DNA from: Bradyrhizobium sp. 1
Lineage (GTDB): Bacteria > Pseudomonadota > Alphaproteobacteria > Rhizobiales > Xanthobacteraceae
Direction: 5' to 3'
Assembly (NCBI RefSeq): GCF_023073315.1
Contig: NZ_JADPJH010000010.1
Location: 62,001-126,000, forward strand
Length of the DNA stretch: 64,000 nucleotides
The translations under genes and the position numbers were made by a program. The notes beneath the pieces were generated by a model that worked only from the letters and a program-made list of their open reading frames with translations, did not search any database and was not told the DNA's origin. Below, piece after piece: positions 1 to 11,839 of the stretch. Within the stretch, counting starts at the first letter, position 1. Every line of letters begins with the position of its first letter.

Positions 1-491
1 GCGTGCACGGGCGTCGGGATGTTCTTGACTTCCTGCGCGCCGATATCGGCGAACTGCACCGACAGCTTGTTGGCGACCTGCTCGTGCACGGCGCGCGAGA
101 CGCAGATGCCACCGACCTCCGCGAGCCCCTCCAGCCGCGCGGCGATGTTGACGCCGTCACCCAGCAGATCGCCGTTGCGCTCGACGACATCGCCGATGGT
201 GATGCCGATCCGGAACGACATCTGCCGGCTCGGCGGATAGGCCATGTTGCGGGTTCGCAAGCTCTCCTGGATGTCGATCGCGCAGCGCACCGCATCGACC
301 GCGCTCGGAAATTCGGCGAGCACAGCATCGCCGGCCGTGTTGAAGATGCGTCCGCCGGCCTTCGCGATGAAATCGTCGATGACTTCACGGTAGGACGCCA
401 GACGCCGCAGCGTCTCCTCCTCGTCTTCCGCAACGAGCCTTGAATAGCCGGCAATATCGGCCGCGAAAATCGCTGCGATCTTGCGCTTCAT
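1..491 (-). CDS. Class III adenylate/guanylate cyclase, N-terminal part (cut by window edge)
   Basis: This is the first ~163 codons of a class III nucleotide cyclase; the rest lies outside the window. The catalytic domain begins right at the N-terminus. FAADIAGYSRL carries the first metal-binding Asp (about residue 12) and NTAGDAVLAEF the second (about residue 55), the usual spacing for the two-metal site. FRIGITIGDV and GDGVNIAARLE further on are also typical. The family makes cAMP or cGMP; the substrate cannot be told because the specificity residues are off the edge. Many rhizobial members carry a C-terminal TPR or membrane region, which cannot be checked here. It lies downstream of atpC in the same direction but 150 bases away, so it is probably a separate unit. 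Confidence 0.88.
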   Translation of the reverse strand, partial: MKRKIAAIFAADIAGYSRLVAEDEEETLRRLASYREVIDDFIAKAGGRIFNTAGDAVLAEFPSAVDAVRCAIDIQESLRTRNMAYPPSRQMSFRIGITIGDVVERNGDLLGDGVNIAARLEGLAEVGGICVSRAVHEQVANKLSVQFADIGAQEVKNIPTPVH

Positions 492-617
492 CTGCTACCC
501 GCCCTGGAACTTCATCCGCGGCGGCAGAATGCCGCTATCTCCGGCGCGGTGCAACAAAGTTTCAGCGCCCGCCACTTTCGTGACGAGCGCTGAACTTGTT
601 CAGGAATTTCGAGATCG

Positions 618-641
618 AGCCCCGGAGCAGTGCGCCGGGGC

Positions 642-644
<3 letters not shown>
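618..644 (-). terminator. GC hairpin at the atpC stop codon
   Basis: An 8-bp perfect stem (618-625 with 635-642) with a 9-base loop overlaps the atpC stop codon at the end of the ATP synthase operon. No T-run follows, so it may be only a stabilising 3' hairpin or a Rho-assisted end. Confidence 0.3.
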
Positions 645-1137
<493 letters not shown>

Positions 1138-1138
1138 C

Positions 1139-2602
<1,464 letters not shown>

Positions 2603-2632
2603 TTACTTGAACGACCGTCGTTAGTTCGTGCG

Positions 2633-3508
2633 TCAGACCGCCTCGGCGCCGGAGATGATCTCGATCAGCTCCTTGGTGATCTGGGCTTGACGGGTTCGGT
2701 TGTAGATTTGGGTTTGCTTGCGGATCATTTCGCCGGCATTGCGGGTGGCGTTGTCCATCGAGCTCATCTGCGCGCCGTAGAACGAAGCGTTGTTTTCCAG
2801 CAGCGCACGGAAGATCTGCACCGCGATGTTGCGCGGCAAAAGGCCCGAGAGGAGTTCGTCCTCCTCCGGCTCATATTCGTAGGACGTCGACGGCGCGTTC
2901 GCCGCCTTTTCTTCCACCACCAGCGGAATGATCTGCTGCGCGGTCGGGATCTGGGCGATCACCGACTTGAACTGCGCGTAGAACAGCGTGCAGACGTCGA
3001 ACTCGCCGTTCTCGAAACGCGCCAGAACCTTCCTGGCGATGTCCTCGGCATTGGCGAAGCCGAGCTGACGAACGCTGCGCAGGTCGAGATGCTCGACGAT
3101 CTGCTTGTCGAACAGACGGCGAAGCTGCTCATAGCCCTTGCGGCCGACGCAGAAGAATTTGACGTCCTTGCCCTGCGCCATCAGCGCCTGGGCGCGCTCG
3201 CGCGCGAGGCGCACGATCGAGGAGTTGAAGGCGCCGGACAGGCCGCGCTCGCCGGTGCAAACCAGCAGCAAGTGAACCTGGTCCTTGCCGGTGCCGGCCA
3301 GCAGCGTCGGCGCGCCGGGCGAACCCGCGGCAGCGCTGGCGATGTTGGAGATCACCGCGCTCATCTTGTCGGCATAGGGGCGTGCAGCTTCCGCCGCCTG
3401 CTGGGCGCGGCGCAACCTGGAGGCGGCGACCATCTGCATGGCCTTGGTGATCTTCTGCGTCGCCTTGGTGGAGGCGATGCGGACCCGCATGTCTTTAAGT
3501 GAAGCCAT
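2633..3508 (-). CDS. atpG: F0F1 ATP synthase subunit gamma
   Basis: The gamma subunit (291 residues) forms the rotating shaft inside the alpha3beta3 hexamer. N-terminal [20 protein letters not shown] and C-terminal [20 protein letters not shown] form the antiparallel coiled coil typical of the family. The central part is the Rossmann-like domain ([19 protein letters not shown]). It carries a short insertion around residues 190-215 ([17 protein letters not shown]), usual in alphaproteobacteria. It sits between atpA and atpD; the gap to atpA holds a palindromic repeat. Confidence 0.98.
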   Translation of the reverse strand: MASLKDMRVRIASTKATQKITKAMQMVAASRLRRAQQAAEAARPYADKMSAVISNIASAAAGSPGAPTLLAGTGKDQVHLLLVCTGERGLSGAFNSSIVRLARERAQALMAQGKDVKFFCVGRKGYEQLRRLFDKQIVEHLDLRSVRQLGFANAEDIARKVLARFENGEFDVCTLFYAQFKSVIAQIPTAQQIIPLVVEEKAANAPSTSYEYEPEEDELLSGLLPRNIAVQIFRALLENNASFYGAQMSSMDNATRNAGEMIRKQTQIYNRTRQAQITKELIEIISGAEAV

Positions 3509-3564
3509 TCTTCGTTCACCCCGACGGTTCGACCCTTGCGATCAAACCGCTAGCTTGTCCCTGT

Positions 3565-3653
3565 CGTCATGCCCGGGCTTGTCCCGCGCATCCAAATCTT
3601 CGTCCCCACGCGGTGAGGCGTGAATGGCCGGGACAAGAAGCCCGGCCATGACG
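3565..3653. repeat. Palindromic repeat in the atpA-atpG gap
   Basis: The arms are CGTCATGCCCGGGCTTGTCC at the left and its near-perfect inverse (CCGGGACAAGAAGCCCGGCCATGACG, with a short insertion) at the right, with about 40 bases between. The element lies inside the transcribed atp operon. The arm sequence belongs to a repeat type I recognise from Bradyrhizobium and Rhodopseudomonas intergenic regions. Confidence 0.8.
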
Positions 3654-3662
3654 GCTCTCTAA

Positions 3663-5752
<2,090 letters not shown>

Positions 5753-6400
5753 AGACGTGCTCTTTTTGCTGTCAAACTCGCAAGGGAAAAACCGTCGCCA
5801 CAAAGCGGCGCCTAGCGATCCAAGCCCTTGGAATTCAAGCGGGACTTCGATTTTCGGCCGACACGGGAGGTGCCGGGTCCGTTAAAATCGCGGCTTTGCT
5901 AACATAGCAGGCGCGCACGTGCAACATGACGCCAAATTAAAGGCACGACGTTCTGTCGCCAGTTCGTCGCACTCCACGACGCTTCGACGATGATCCGATG
6001 ACGACCTGCCACGCCACGGAATTGCCATGCGCCTGACGGCGCCGTCCCGCCCATTCGTTCCTGCCCTCAGCGCATAGCGGCCATGAACACGGATCGCTGA
6101 GGCGTGACCGGAGCGGCTTTGCCGACCTTTCCCGAATACTTACCCAATTCTAAACGCGGGATGTGAGGACTTCGTTCTACAGTATTCGCAAGTAATAGAC
6201 TGGTTAAAGAAACGTTAAAGCGGAAGATTACGGAACATCGGCTGCAATATCGATGCCAGTAACAAGATATTTCATGACGACACAGAACGGATTTACTGCC
6301 CAATTCATGCCTCATTGCCCAACCAAACGCCAACCCGCTCACAAACCTACGGGGGCTCCACTGGCCACATATGTGGCAATACTAGCTTAGGGACCACTAA
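5753..6400. other. Long intergenic region between atpH and rlpA
   Basis: About 650 bases between divergent units. It should hold the atp promoter (minus strand, near 5760-5950, no clear consensus seen) and the rlpA promoter (plus strand). The one recognisable site is the TTAA-N7-TTAA box at 6204-6218. A minus-strand open frame of 91 codons at 6067-6342 has no family resemblance or coding look. Confidence 0.5.
6204..6218 (+). promoter_or_regulatory. CtrA-like binding box TTAA-N7-TTAA upstream of rlpA
   Basis: Two TTAA half-sites at 6204-6207 and 6215-6218 are separated by exactly seven bases. This matches the consensus for the alphaproteobacterial cell-cycle regulator CtrA. The box is 183 bases before the rlpA ATG and about 450 bases from atpH. 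RlpA acts on septal or cell-wall peptidoglycan, a usual kind of CtrA target. The match is seen; the regulation is inferred. Confidence 0.5.
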
Positions 6401-6910
6401 ATGCTGTCTTTGAAGACGCTGGGCTCTGTGACCCGGCCGCGTACGGCGATCGCTTTCGTCGCTGCAACTCTCATCGTCGGTGGAACTGCCACCGAAGCTT
6501 CCGCCAAATCCCGGCATCACCACCGGACCTCTCACCATCATCACCGCCACCACGCCCAGGCTGACACCAACACGACCTCCGATTGGCGCAATGCCAACGC
6601 GTCGATGACGCCGTCGTCGGGCACGGGCCGCAGCTTCTCCGGCATGGCCTCCTATTACGGCAACGAGTCCGGCAGCCGCACGGCTTCGGGCCAGCGCTTC
6701 AACCAGAACGCCATGACCGCAGCGCACCGTTCGCTGCCGTTCGGCACCAAGCTGCGCGTCACCCATGGCGGCTCGAGCGTCGTCGTCACCATCAATGACC
6801 GTGGCCCGTTCGTGCGCGGCCGTGTCCTCGACCTCTCCACGGGTGCGGCCCGCGCCATCGGCCTTACCGGTGCCGGCGTCGGCCGCGTCACCGCGGAAGT
6901 CGTCTCCTAA
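6401..6910 (+). CDS. rlpA: Septal ring lytic transglycosylase RlpA family protein
   Basis: The 169-residue exported protein has an N-terminal signal peptide (about residues 1-36, ending GGTATEASAKS), a histidine-rich stretch (about residues 38-56, runs such as SHHHHRHH) and a double-psi beta-barrel domain (about residues 84-167). The barrel shows GMASYYGNESG, TAAHRSLPFGTKLRV and NDRGPFVRGRVLDLS, the RlpA signature with its conserved Asp. The family cleaves denuded glycan strands at the septum. There is no C-terminal SPOR domain, so septal targeting must differ from E. coli RlpA. A perfect terminator follows. The symbol is by family, not by proven orthology. Confidence 0.88.
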   Translation: MLSLKTLGSVTRPRTAIAFVAATLIVGGTATEASAKSRHHHRTSHHHHRHHAQADTNTTSDWRNANASMTPSSGTGRSFSGMASYYGNESGSRTASGQRFNQNAMTAAHRSLPFGTKLRVTHGGSSVVVTINDRGPFVRGRVLDLSTGAARAIGLTGAGVGRVTAEVVS

Positions 6911-6997
6911 CGCGCGATCAGCGCCTCACCTGAAAAGCGCAATTCTCGTTGTCGTCCGCATGGACATGTGAGCGGCGAGATCAGCGCGGGTGAAACA

Positions 6998-7029
6998 AGC
7001 CCGCCGTCTTGGGGGACGGCGGGCTTTTT
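6998..7029 (+). terminator. Rho-independent terminator after rlpA
   Basis: A perfect 11-bp GC-rich stem (6998-7008 with 7015-7025) with a 6-base loop is followed by a run of five T. It lies 88 bases after the rlpA stop and on the same strand. Confidence 0.9.
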
Positions 7030-7034
7030 CTCTT

Positions 7035-7122
7035 CGTCATTGCGAGCGAAGCGAAGCAATCCAGAATCTTTCCGCGGAAGCAATCTGGATTGCTTCGTCG
7101 CAAGGGCTCCTCGCAATGACGA
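7035..7122. repeat. Palindromic repeat, CGTCATTGCGAG family, copy 1
   Basis: Arms of the type CGTCATTGCGAGCGAAGCGA...TCGCAATGACG flank an inner palindrome containing GCAATCCAGA...TCTGGATTGC. A second copy is at 30514-30602. It lies between the rlpA terminator and the 3' end of priA. Confidence 0.85.
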
Positions 7123-7138
7123 GGAGAGAGTGTGGCTT

Positions 7139-9349
7139 CTACAAAAAGCTCTGCGGGTCCACGTCGACCTCGAGCTTCTGATTGCCCTTCGGCTTCGGGC
7201 AGACCGCGAGCCAGTTGCGCAGATAGTCCGACAGGTCGAAACCGCGCGCCGATTTCACCAGGATGCGGAAACGATAACGGCCCTTGATCACGGCGAGCGG
7301 GGCTTCCGCCGGGCCCAGCACCACCACGCGCTCGTCGCGCGGTGCGAGCGCAACGAGGCGGCGGCCGAGGCCTTCGGCGCTTGGGCGATCGCCGGCCGAG
7401 ATGATCAGGCTCGCGAGCCGGCCGAACGGCGGATAGAGCGTGCGCTCGCGCAGATCGATCTCGCTGTCGTAAAAAGCCTCGCGGTCGCAGGCGATCAGCG
7501 CCTTCATCACGGGATGATCGGGCTGGTGGGTTTGCAAATAGCCGACGCCGCGGCCCTGCTCGCGCCCGGCACGGCCGATCACCTGGTTGAGCAATTGCCA
7601 GGTGCGTTCCGAGGCGCGCGGATCGCCGTTGCTGAGACCCAGATCCGCATCGACCACGCCGACCAGATTGAGCCGCGGGAAATTGTGGCCCTTGGCGACG
7701 AGCTGCGTGCCGATGATGATGTCGACGCGGCCTTCCGCGATCTCATTCAGTTCCGAGCGCATCGTCTCGATCGAGGTGATGAGATCGCTCGACAGCACCA
7801 TGGTGCGCGCTTCCGGGAACAGTGCGGCCGCCTCCTCCTGCAAGCGCTCGACGCCAGGCCCGACCGCGACCAGTGATTCCTCCGCCGCGCAATGCGGGCA
7901 GGTTTGCGGGCGCGGCATCGAGAAGCCGCAATGATGGCAGACCAGACGCTGGCGAAAGCGGTGATCGACCAGCCAGGCATCGCAGATGGTGCAGGCGAAG
8001 CGATGGCCGCAGGCACGGCACAGCGTCAGCGGCGCATAGCCGCGGCGATTGAGAAACAGCAGCGCCTGCTCGCGCTTTTCGATCGCTTTTCTGATCTCGG
8101 AGGCCAGGCGCGGCGAGATATAGCGGCCGCGCGCGGGCGGCTCGCGGCGCATGTCGATGGCCTCGATATGCGGCATGTGTTGGCCGCCGAAGCGCGAAGG
8201 CAGCGCGATGCGCTGATAGCGGTTCTTGCGCGCGTTGACCTCGGACTCGACCGAGGGCGTGGCCGACGCCAGCACGATCGGAATTTTTGCGATATGCGCG
8301 CGCACCACCGCCATGTCACGCGCGTGGTAATGCACGCCCTCGTCCTGCTTGTAGGCCTGGTCGTGCTCTTCATCGACGATGATGAGGCCGAGATTGCCGT
8401 AAGGCAGAAACAGCGCCGAGCGCGCGCCGACCACGACCGGCGCAGTGCCTTCCGAGATCGCCGCCCAATTGCGGGCGCGGGTGCGCGGCGTCAGCTCCGA
8501 ATGCCATTCGATCGGCCGCACGCCAAAACGTTGCGCGAAGCGGTCGAGGAACTGGCCGGTCAGCGCGATCTCCGGCATCAGGATCAGCGACTGTTTTCCG
8601 CGACGGATCGCCTCGGCCACGGCTTCGAAATAGACCTCGGTCTTGCCCGAGCCGGTGACGCCGTCGAGCAGCGCGACGTGGAAGGTGCCGTTAGCGGCAA
8701 GCGCGCGCAACGTATCGGCCGCAGCGCGCTGGAGCGGCGAAAAATCCGGCTGGCTGAAATCCGGATCAGGGGCTGGCGGCGGTGGCGGCGGCGGCATCGG
8801 CTCGACCGTGAGCGTGCCTTCATCGACGAGGCCGTCGATCACGCCGGCGGAGACACCGGCTTCCCTGGCGGCTTCCGACTTGCCGTGCAGCAGCCGGTCC
8901 GACAGCACCTCGATCAGGCGCTGCCGTGCCGGCGTCAGCCGTTTGGGGGGATCGCCGGCCAGGCGCACGCCGGCACGGACCCGCTCGAGGCCGAGATTCT
9001 CGCCCATCCGCAGGCACATGCGCAGCACCATGCCGCGCGGGCTTAGCGTGTAATTGGCGACCCAGTCGACCACTGAGCGCAGCTCGGGCTTCAACGGCGG
9101 AATGTCGAGCTTTTCGCTGACGTCCTTGAGGCGGTTGTGCAGGCGCGGATCGGGATTGGCGTTTTCCGCCCAGACCACGGCCAGCACCTCGCGGGGCCCT
9201 AGCGGCACGCCGATGAGATCGCCCGCCTTCAGCTCCATGCCGCGCGGCACCTTGTAGGAATAAGTCTGGTCGAGCGCGACCGGCACCAGCACGTCGACCA
9301 TGCGGGTCGCGTTGGCGGGGGTGGTCGCGCTGCGGGACGAATGATCCAT
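7139..9349 (-). CDS. priA: Primosomal protein N' (replication restart helicase PriA)
   Basis: PriA (736 residues) recognises stalled forks, unwinds the lagging strand and reloads DnaB. An N-terminal DNA-binding domain (about residues 1-200) is followed by a Walker A motif (GVTGSGKTEVYFE, near residue 232), a DEEH box (IIVDEEHDQAYK, near 326), and the zinc-binding insert with paired cysteines (CRACGHRFACTICDAW, CHHCGF, CPHC, about 440-490). The helicase C motifs follow (IIGTQLVAKGHNFP, QVIGRAGREQGRG). A proline/alanine run around residues 190-200 (PMPPPPPPPAPDPD) links the domains. It is a single gene divergent from xerC. Confidence 0.97.
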   Translation of the reverse strand: MDHSSRSATTPANATRMVDVLVPVALDQTYSYKVPRGMELKAGDLIGVPLGPREVLAVVWAENANPDPRLHNRLKDVSEKLDIPPLKPELRSVVDWVANYTLSPRGMVLRMCLRMGENLGLERVRAGVRLAGDPPKRLTPARQRLIEVLSDRLLHGKSEAAREAGVSAGVIDGLVDEGTLTVEPMPPPPPPPAPDPDFSQPDFSPLQRAAADTLRALAANGTFHVALLDGVTGSGKTEVYFEAVAEAIRRGKQSLILMPEIALTGQFLDRFAQRFGVRPIEWHSELTPRTRARNWAAISEGTAPVVVGARSALFLPYGNLGLIIVDEEHDQAYKQDEGVHYHARDMAVVRAHIAKIPIVLASATPSVESEVNARKNRYQRIALPSRFGGQHMPHIEAIDMRREPPARGRYISPRLASEIRKAIEKREQALLFLNRRGYAPLTLCRACGHRFACTICDAWLVDHRFRQRLVCHHCGFSMPRPQTCPHCAAEESLVAVGPGVERLQEEAAALFPEARTMVLSSDLITSIETMRSELNEIAEGRVDIIIGTQLVAKGHNFPRLNLVGVVDADLGLSNGDPRASERTWQLLNQVIGRAGREQGRGVGYLQTHQPDHPVMKALIACDREAFYDSEIDLRERTLYPPFGRLASLIISAGDRPSAEGLGRRLVALAPRDERVVVLGPAEAPLAVIKGRYRFRILVKSARGFDLSDYLRNWLAVCPKPKGNQKLEVDVDPQSFL

Positions 9350-9461
9350 GGATGGAGAATCGGAACCTGGGGGCCTTGAGGCTAGCGCCGCAGAGCGGCC
9401 TTAGCGAACAGTAAACGGGTGTGATGCGATATACTGTGCGGAATCATTACGTCCAGAGCGC

Positions 9462-10427
9462 ATGAGCAAAGCGGCCGCCCCATTGATCGAGCTCGCCAGC
9501 GCCGATCCCTCGATCGCGCTGGAGATGACGCGCTGGCTGTCGCATCTCGGCGCCGAGCGGCGGCTGTCGCCGAAGACGCTGGAGGCTTATAGCCGCGACT
9601 TGCGGCAGTGCCTGGATTTCCTTTGCGCCCATTGGGGCGAGCGCGTGACGCTCAAACGTTTCGCATCGCTGGAAGCCACCGATATCCGCGCCTTCATGGC
9701 GATGCGCCGTGCCGACGACATTGCCGGCCGTTCACTGATGCGCGCGCTGGCGGGCCTGCGCTCGTTCGGCCGATTTCTGGAACGCGAAGGCAAAGGCAAG
9801 GTCGGCGCGTTGTCGGCGATCCGCGCGCCGAAGGTGGCGAAGACCTTGCCGAAGCCGCTGCCGATGGCATCGGCAAAGCGTCTTGCGGATGCCGACGAAC
9901 GCGCTGGCGAAGACCGCGAGACCTGGATCCTGGCGCGCGATGCCGCGGTGATGGCACTGCTCTATGGATCAGGCCTGCGCATCTCCGAAGCGCTCGGCCT
10001 AAAGCGCCGCGAGGTGCCGCGCGCCGGCGAAGGCGACGTGCTGATCGTGACAGGCAAAGGCAACAAGACCCGGATGGTGCCGGTGCTGCAAAACGTGCTG
10101 GCGCTGGTCGACGAGTATGTGGGGATGTGCCCGTATCCGCTGCCGGCGGAAGGCCCGATCTTCGTCGGCGCCCGCGGCGGCCCGCTCAGCCCGCGCATCA
10201 TCCAGCTCGCGATGGAGCGGCTGCGCGGCGCGCTTGGCCTGCCCGACAGCGCCACGCCGCACGCACTCCGGCATTCCTTCGCCACGCATCTGTTGTCACG
10301 CGGCGGGGACCTGCGCGCGATCCAGGAATTGCTCGGCCATTCCTCACTCTCGACCACGCAGATCTACACCGGCATCGATTCTGAACGGCTGCTGGAAGTC
10401 TACGCCAGCGCCCATCCAAGGCGCTGA
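9462..10427 (+). CDS. xerC: Tyrosine recombinase XerC
   Basis: A 321-residue site-specific tyrosine recombinase. With XerD it resolves chromosome dimers at dif. The N-terminal SAM-like core-binding domain spans about residues 20-110 (MTRWLSHLGAERRLSPKTLE). The catalytic domain shows the first Arg in GSGLRISEAL (near 173), the Lys in TGKGNKTRMVP (near 203), HALRHSFATHLL, LGHSSLSTTQIYT and its nucleophilic Tyr near residue 303. All catalytic residues are present. It lies divergent to priA with a 112-base gap and no integration module, so it is a housekeeping Xer rather than a phage integrase. The XerC rather than XerD label rests on overall resemblance. Confidence 0.92.
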   Translation: MSKAAAPLIELASADPSIALEMTRWLSHLGAERRLSPKTLEAYSRDLRQCLDFLCAHWGERVTLKRFASLEATDIRAFMAMRRADDIAGRSLMRALAGLRSFGRFLEREGKGKVGALSAIRAPKVAKTLPKPLPMASAKRLADADERAGEDRETWILARDAAVMALLYGSGLRISEALGLKRREVPRAGEGDVLIVTGKGNKTRMVPVLQNVLALVDEYVGMCPYPLPAEGPIFVGARGGPLSPRIIQLAMERLRGALGLPDSATPHALRHSFATHLLSRGGDLRAIQELLGHSSLSTTQIYTGIDSERLLEVYASAHPRR

Positions 10428-10540
10428 AAGAGACGCTGAATTGCCGCCAAATCCTGACATCAAGCTGTCATGGCTTGCGTGCCTCTTGCGCGGCGCCTTC
10501 GGTTCGGTCAATCGTTACGGAACCGAGGCAGGAGGGAATC

Positions 10541-11134
10541 ATGAGCGCACATGAAAGCATGGAGCATGCCGAGCATGCCGAGCACGCGTCCGGCTCGAAC
10601 AAGAAGATCGCGCTGCTGATCGCCGTGCTGGCGCTGTTCCTGGCGATCTCGGAGACGCTCGGCAAGGGCGCCCAGACCGAATCGATCAGCAAGAACGTCG
10701 AGGCTTCCAACCTCTGGGCGTTCTTCCAGGCGAAAAGCATCCGCCGTACCGTGGTGCAGACCGCAGCCGACCAGGGCAAGCTGATCCTCGGCGCGGCGAG
10801 CGACGAGGCCAACAAGGTGGCCGTGCAGAAGCAGATCGAGGACTGGCAGAAGACCGCGCAGCGCTACCGCTCGGAGCCGGAGACCGGCGAAGGTACCGAG
10901 CAGCTCGCCGAAAAGGCCAAGCACGCCGAGCACGAGCGCGATGAGGCGACCGCGAAATACCATCACTTCGAGCTGGCGTCCGCCGCCTTCCAGATCGGCA
11001 TCGTGCTGGCGTCGGCGACCATCATCACCGGCATGGTCGCGCTCGCTTACATCGCTGGCCTGCTGACGCTGGCCGGCCTTGCGATGACCGTGCTCGGCGC
11101 GTGGTGGCCGCATCTGCTGCATCTGCACGGGTAG
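10541..11134 (+). CDS. DUF4337 membrane protein
   Basis: A protein of 197 residues with a charged N-terminus containing EHAEHAEHA repeats, one membrane helix (about residues 20-40), a long hydrophilic middle (about 50-140, helical, rich in Glu, Lys and Gln) and two C-terminal membrane helices (about 143-190). The layout and the motif NLWAFFQAKSIRRT match the DUF4337 family, whose function is not known. The start at 10541 is set by a strong AGGAGGGA ribosome site ending a few bases upstream. It stands alone between xerC and a convergent membrane protein. Confidence 0.85.
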   Translation: MSAHESMEHAEHAEHASGSNKKIALLIAVLALFLAISETLGKGAQTESISKNVEASNLWAFFQAKSIRRTVVQTAADQGKLILGAASDEANKVAVQKQIEDWQKTAQRYRSEPETGEGTEQLAEKAKHAEHERDEATAKYHHFELASAAFQIGIVLASATIITGMVALAYIAGLLTLAGLAMTVLGAWWPHLLHLHG

Positions 11135-11153
11135 GGTGTTACGCGCACCGCTG

Positions 11154-11257
11154 TCATGCCCCGCGAAGGCGGGCATCCAGTACGCCGCAGCCTCTCGATT
11201 CAATAACGACTGTCTGTGGAATACTGTGATCGCCCGGACAAGCCGGGCGATCACAGT
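11154..11257. repeat. Palindromic repeat element with 15-bp perfect hairpin
   Basis: The element starts with GTCATGCCCCGCGAAGGCGG and ends in a perfect 15-bp hairpin (11223-11237 with 11243-11257, loop ACAAG). It lies between the convergent DUF4337 gene and the next minus-strand gene, so the hairpin may also act as a terminator for either, though neither side has a T-run. Confidence 0.7.
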
Positions 11258-11274
11258 GAGTGTGTGGCAGGCAG

Positions 11275-11805
11275 CTAGCGCGCCTCGTGCACGCTTTTGC
11301 GAAAACGCTGGATCAAACGCAGCGTGCGGGAGGACCAGCCTTCGCCGTTGCCGGCGATCAGCTCGCGGATGCGCCGCTTGATCGGGTCGACCAGCTCCGC
11401 GGCTTTTGCCCGCAGCTTCATCACGAGGGCGTAGAGCCGCTCGAACCAGCCCATCTCCATCAGCTTGTCGCGCGTGACGTCGAACACGAAGGCGGTGACG
11501 CCGACGCCGAGCAGCTTTGCGAACAGGATGGTGAAGACCGCGCTGGTCCAGTACTCATGCGTGAGCAGCCACAGGCCGACCAGCTTGAGCGGAAACAGCG
11601 GGATGACGGGGACCGCGAACACGATCAGCGTCATGGCCGGCGACAGTGCATCGACGCGCTCCGACAGCCATTGCTTGAACCGGGCGAGCGGGATGATGGC
11701 GACAACCCGCGCGACGATCGGCTCGAGATGGTCCCACAGCCAGGCTTCGATCAGGAAGATGATCGCCAGCAGGACCCAGACCGGTTGAAGAAGGCGGCGC
11801 AGCAT
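11275..11805 (-). CDS. Hypothetical integral membrane protein
   Basis: About 176 residues from the ATG at 11805 (MLRRLLQPVWVLLAIIFLIE). One membrane helix at about 5-22 is followed by a basic loop, then two more (about 57-75 and 83-107, with PVIPLFPLKLVGLWLL). A basic C-terminal tail (RAKAAELVDPIKRRIRELI) faces one side. I do not recognise a named family. An upstream start would overlap lpdA and give a low-complexity extension, so I rejected it. It lies 34 bases downstream of lpdA on the same strand and may be cotranscribed with it. Confidence 0.7.
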   Translation of the reverse strand: MLRRLLQPVWVLLAIIFLIEAWLWDHLEPIVARVVAIIPLARFKQWLSERVDALSPAMTLIVFAVPVIPLFPLKLVGLWLLTHEYWTSAVFTILFAKLLGVGVTAFVFDVTRDKLMEMGWFERLYALVMKLRAKAAELVDPIKRRIRELIAGNGEGWSSRTLRLIQRFRKSVHEAR

Positions 11806-11839
11806 GTGTTTCCCGCCCGATTCGGTGCTGGGCGCGTCC

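Noticed and set aside
6067..6342. 91-codon minus-strand open frame between atpH and rlpA
   Set aside because: Composition unlike the neighbours, no ribosome site, no recognisable motif, and it overlaps the CtrA-like box region.
7035..7122. CRISPR-like repeat
   Set aside because: Single palindromic units without regular spacers and without cas genes; these are dispersed intergenic repeats.
9462..10427. Phage or island integrase
   Set aside because: The tyrosine recombinase has XerC features and no tRNA gene, attachment site or phage genes nearby.
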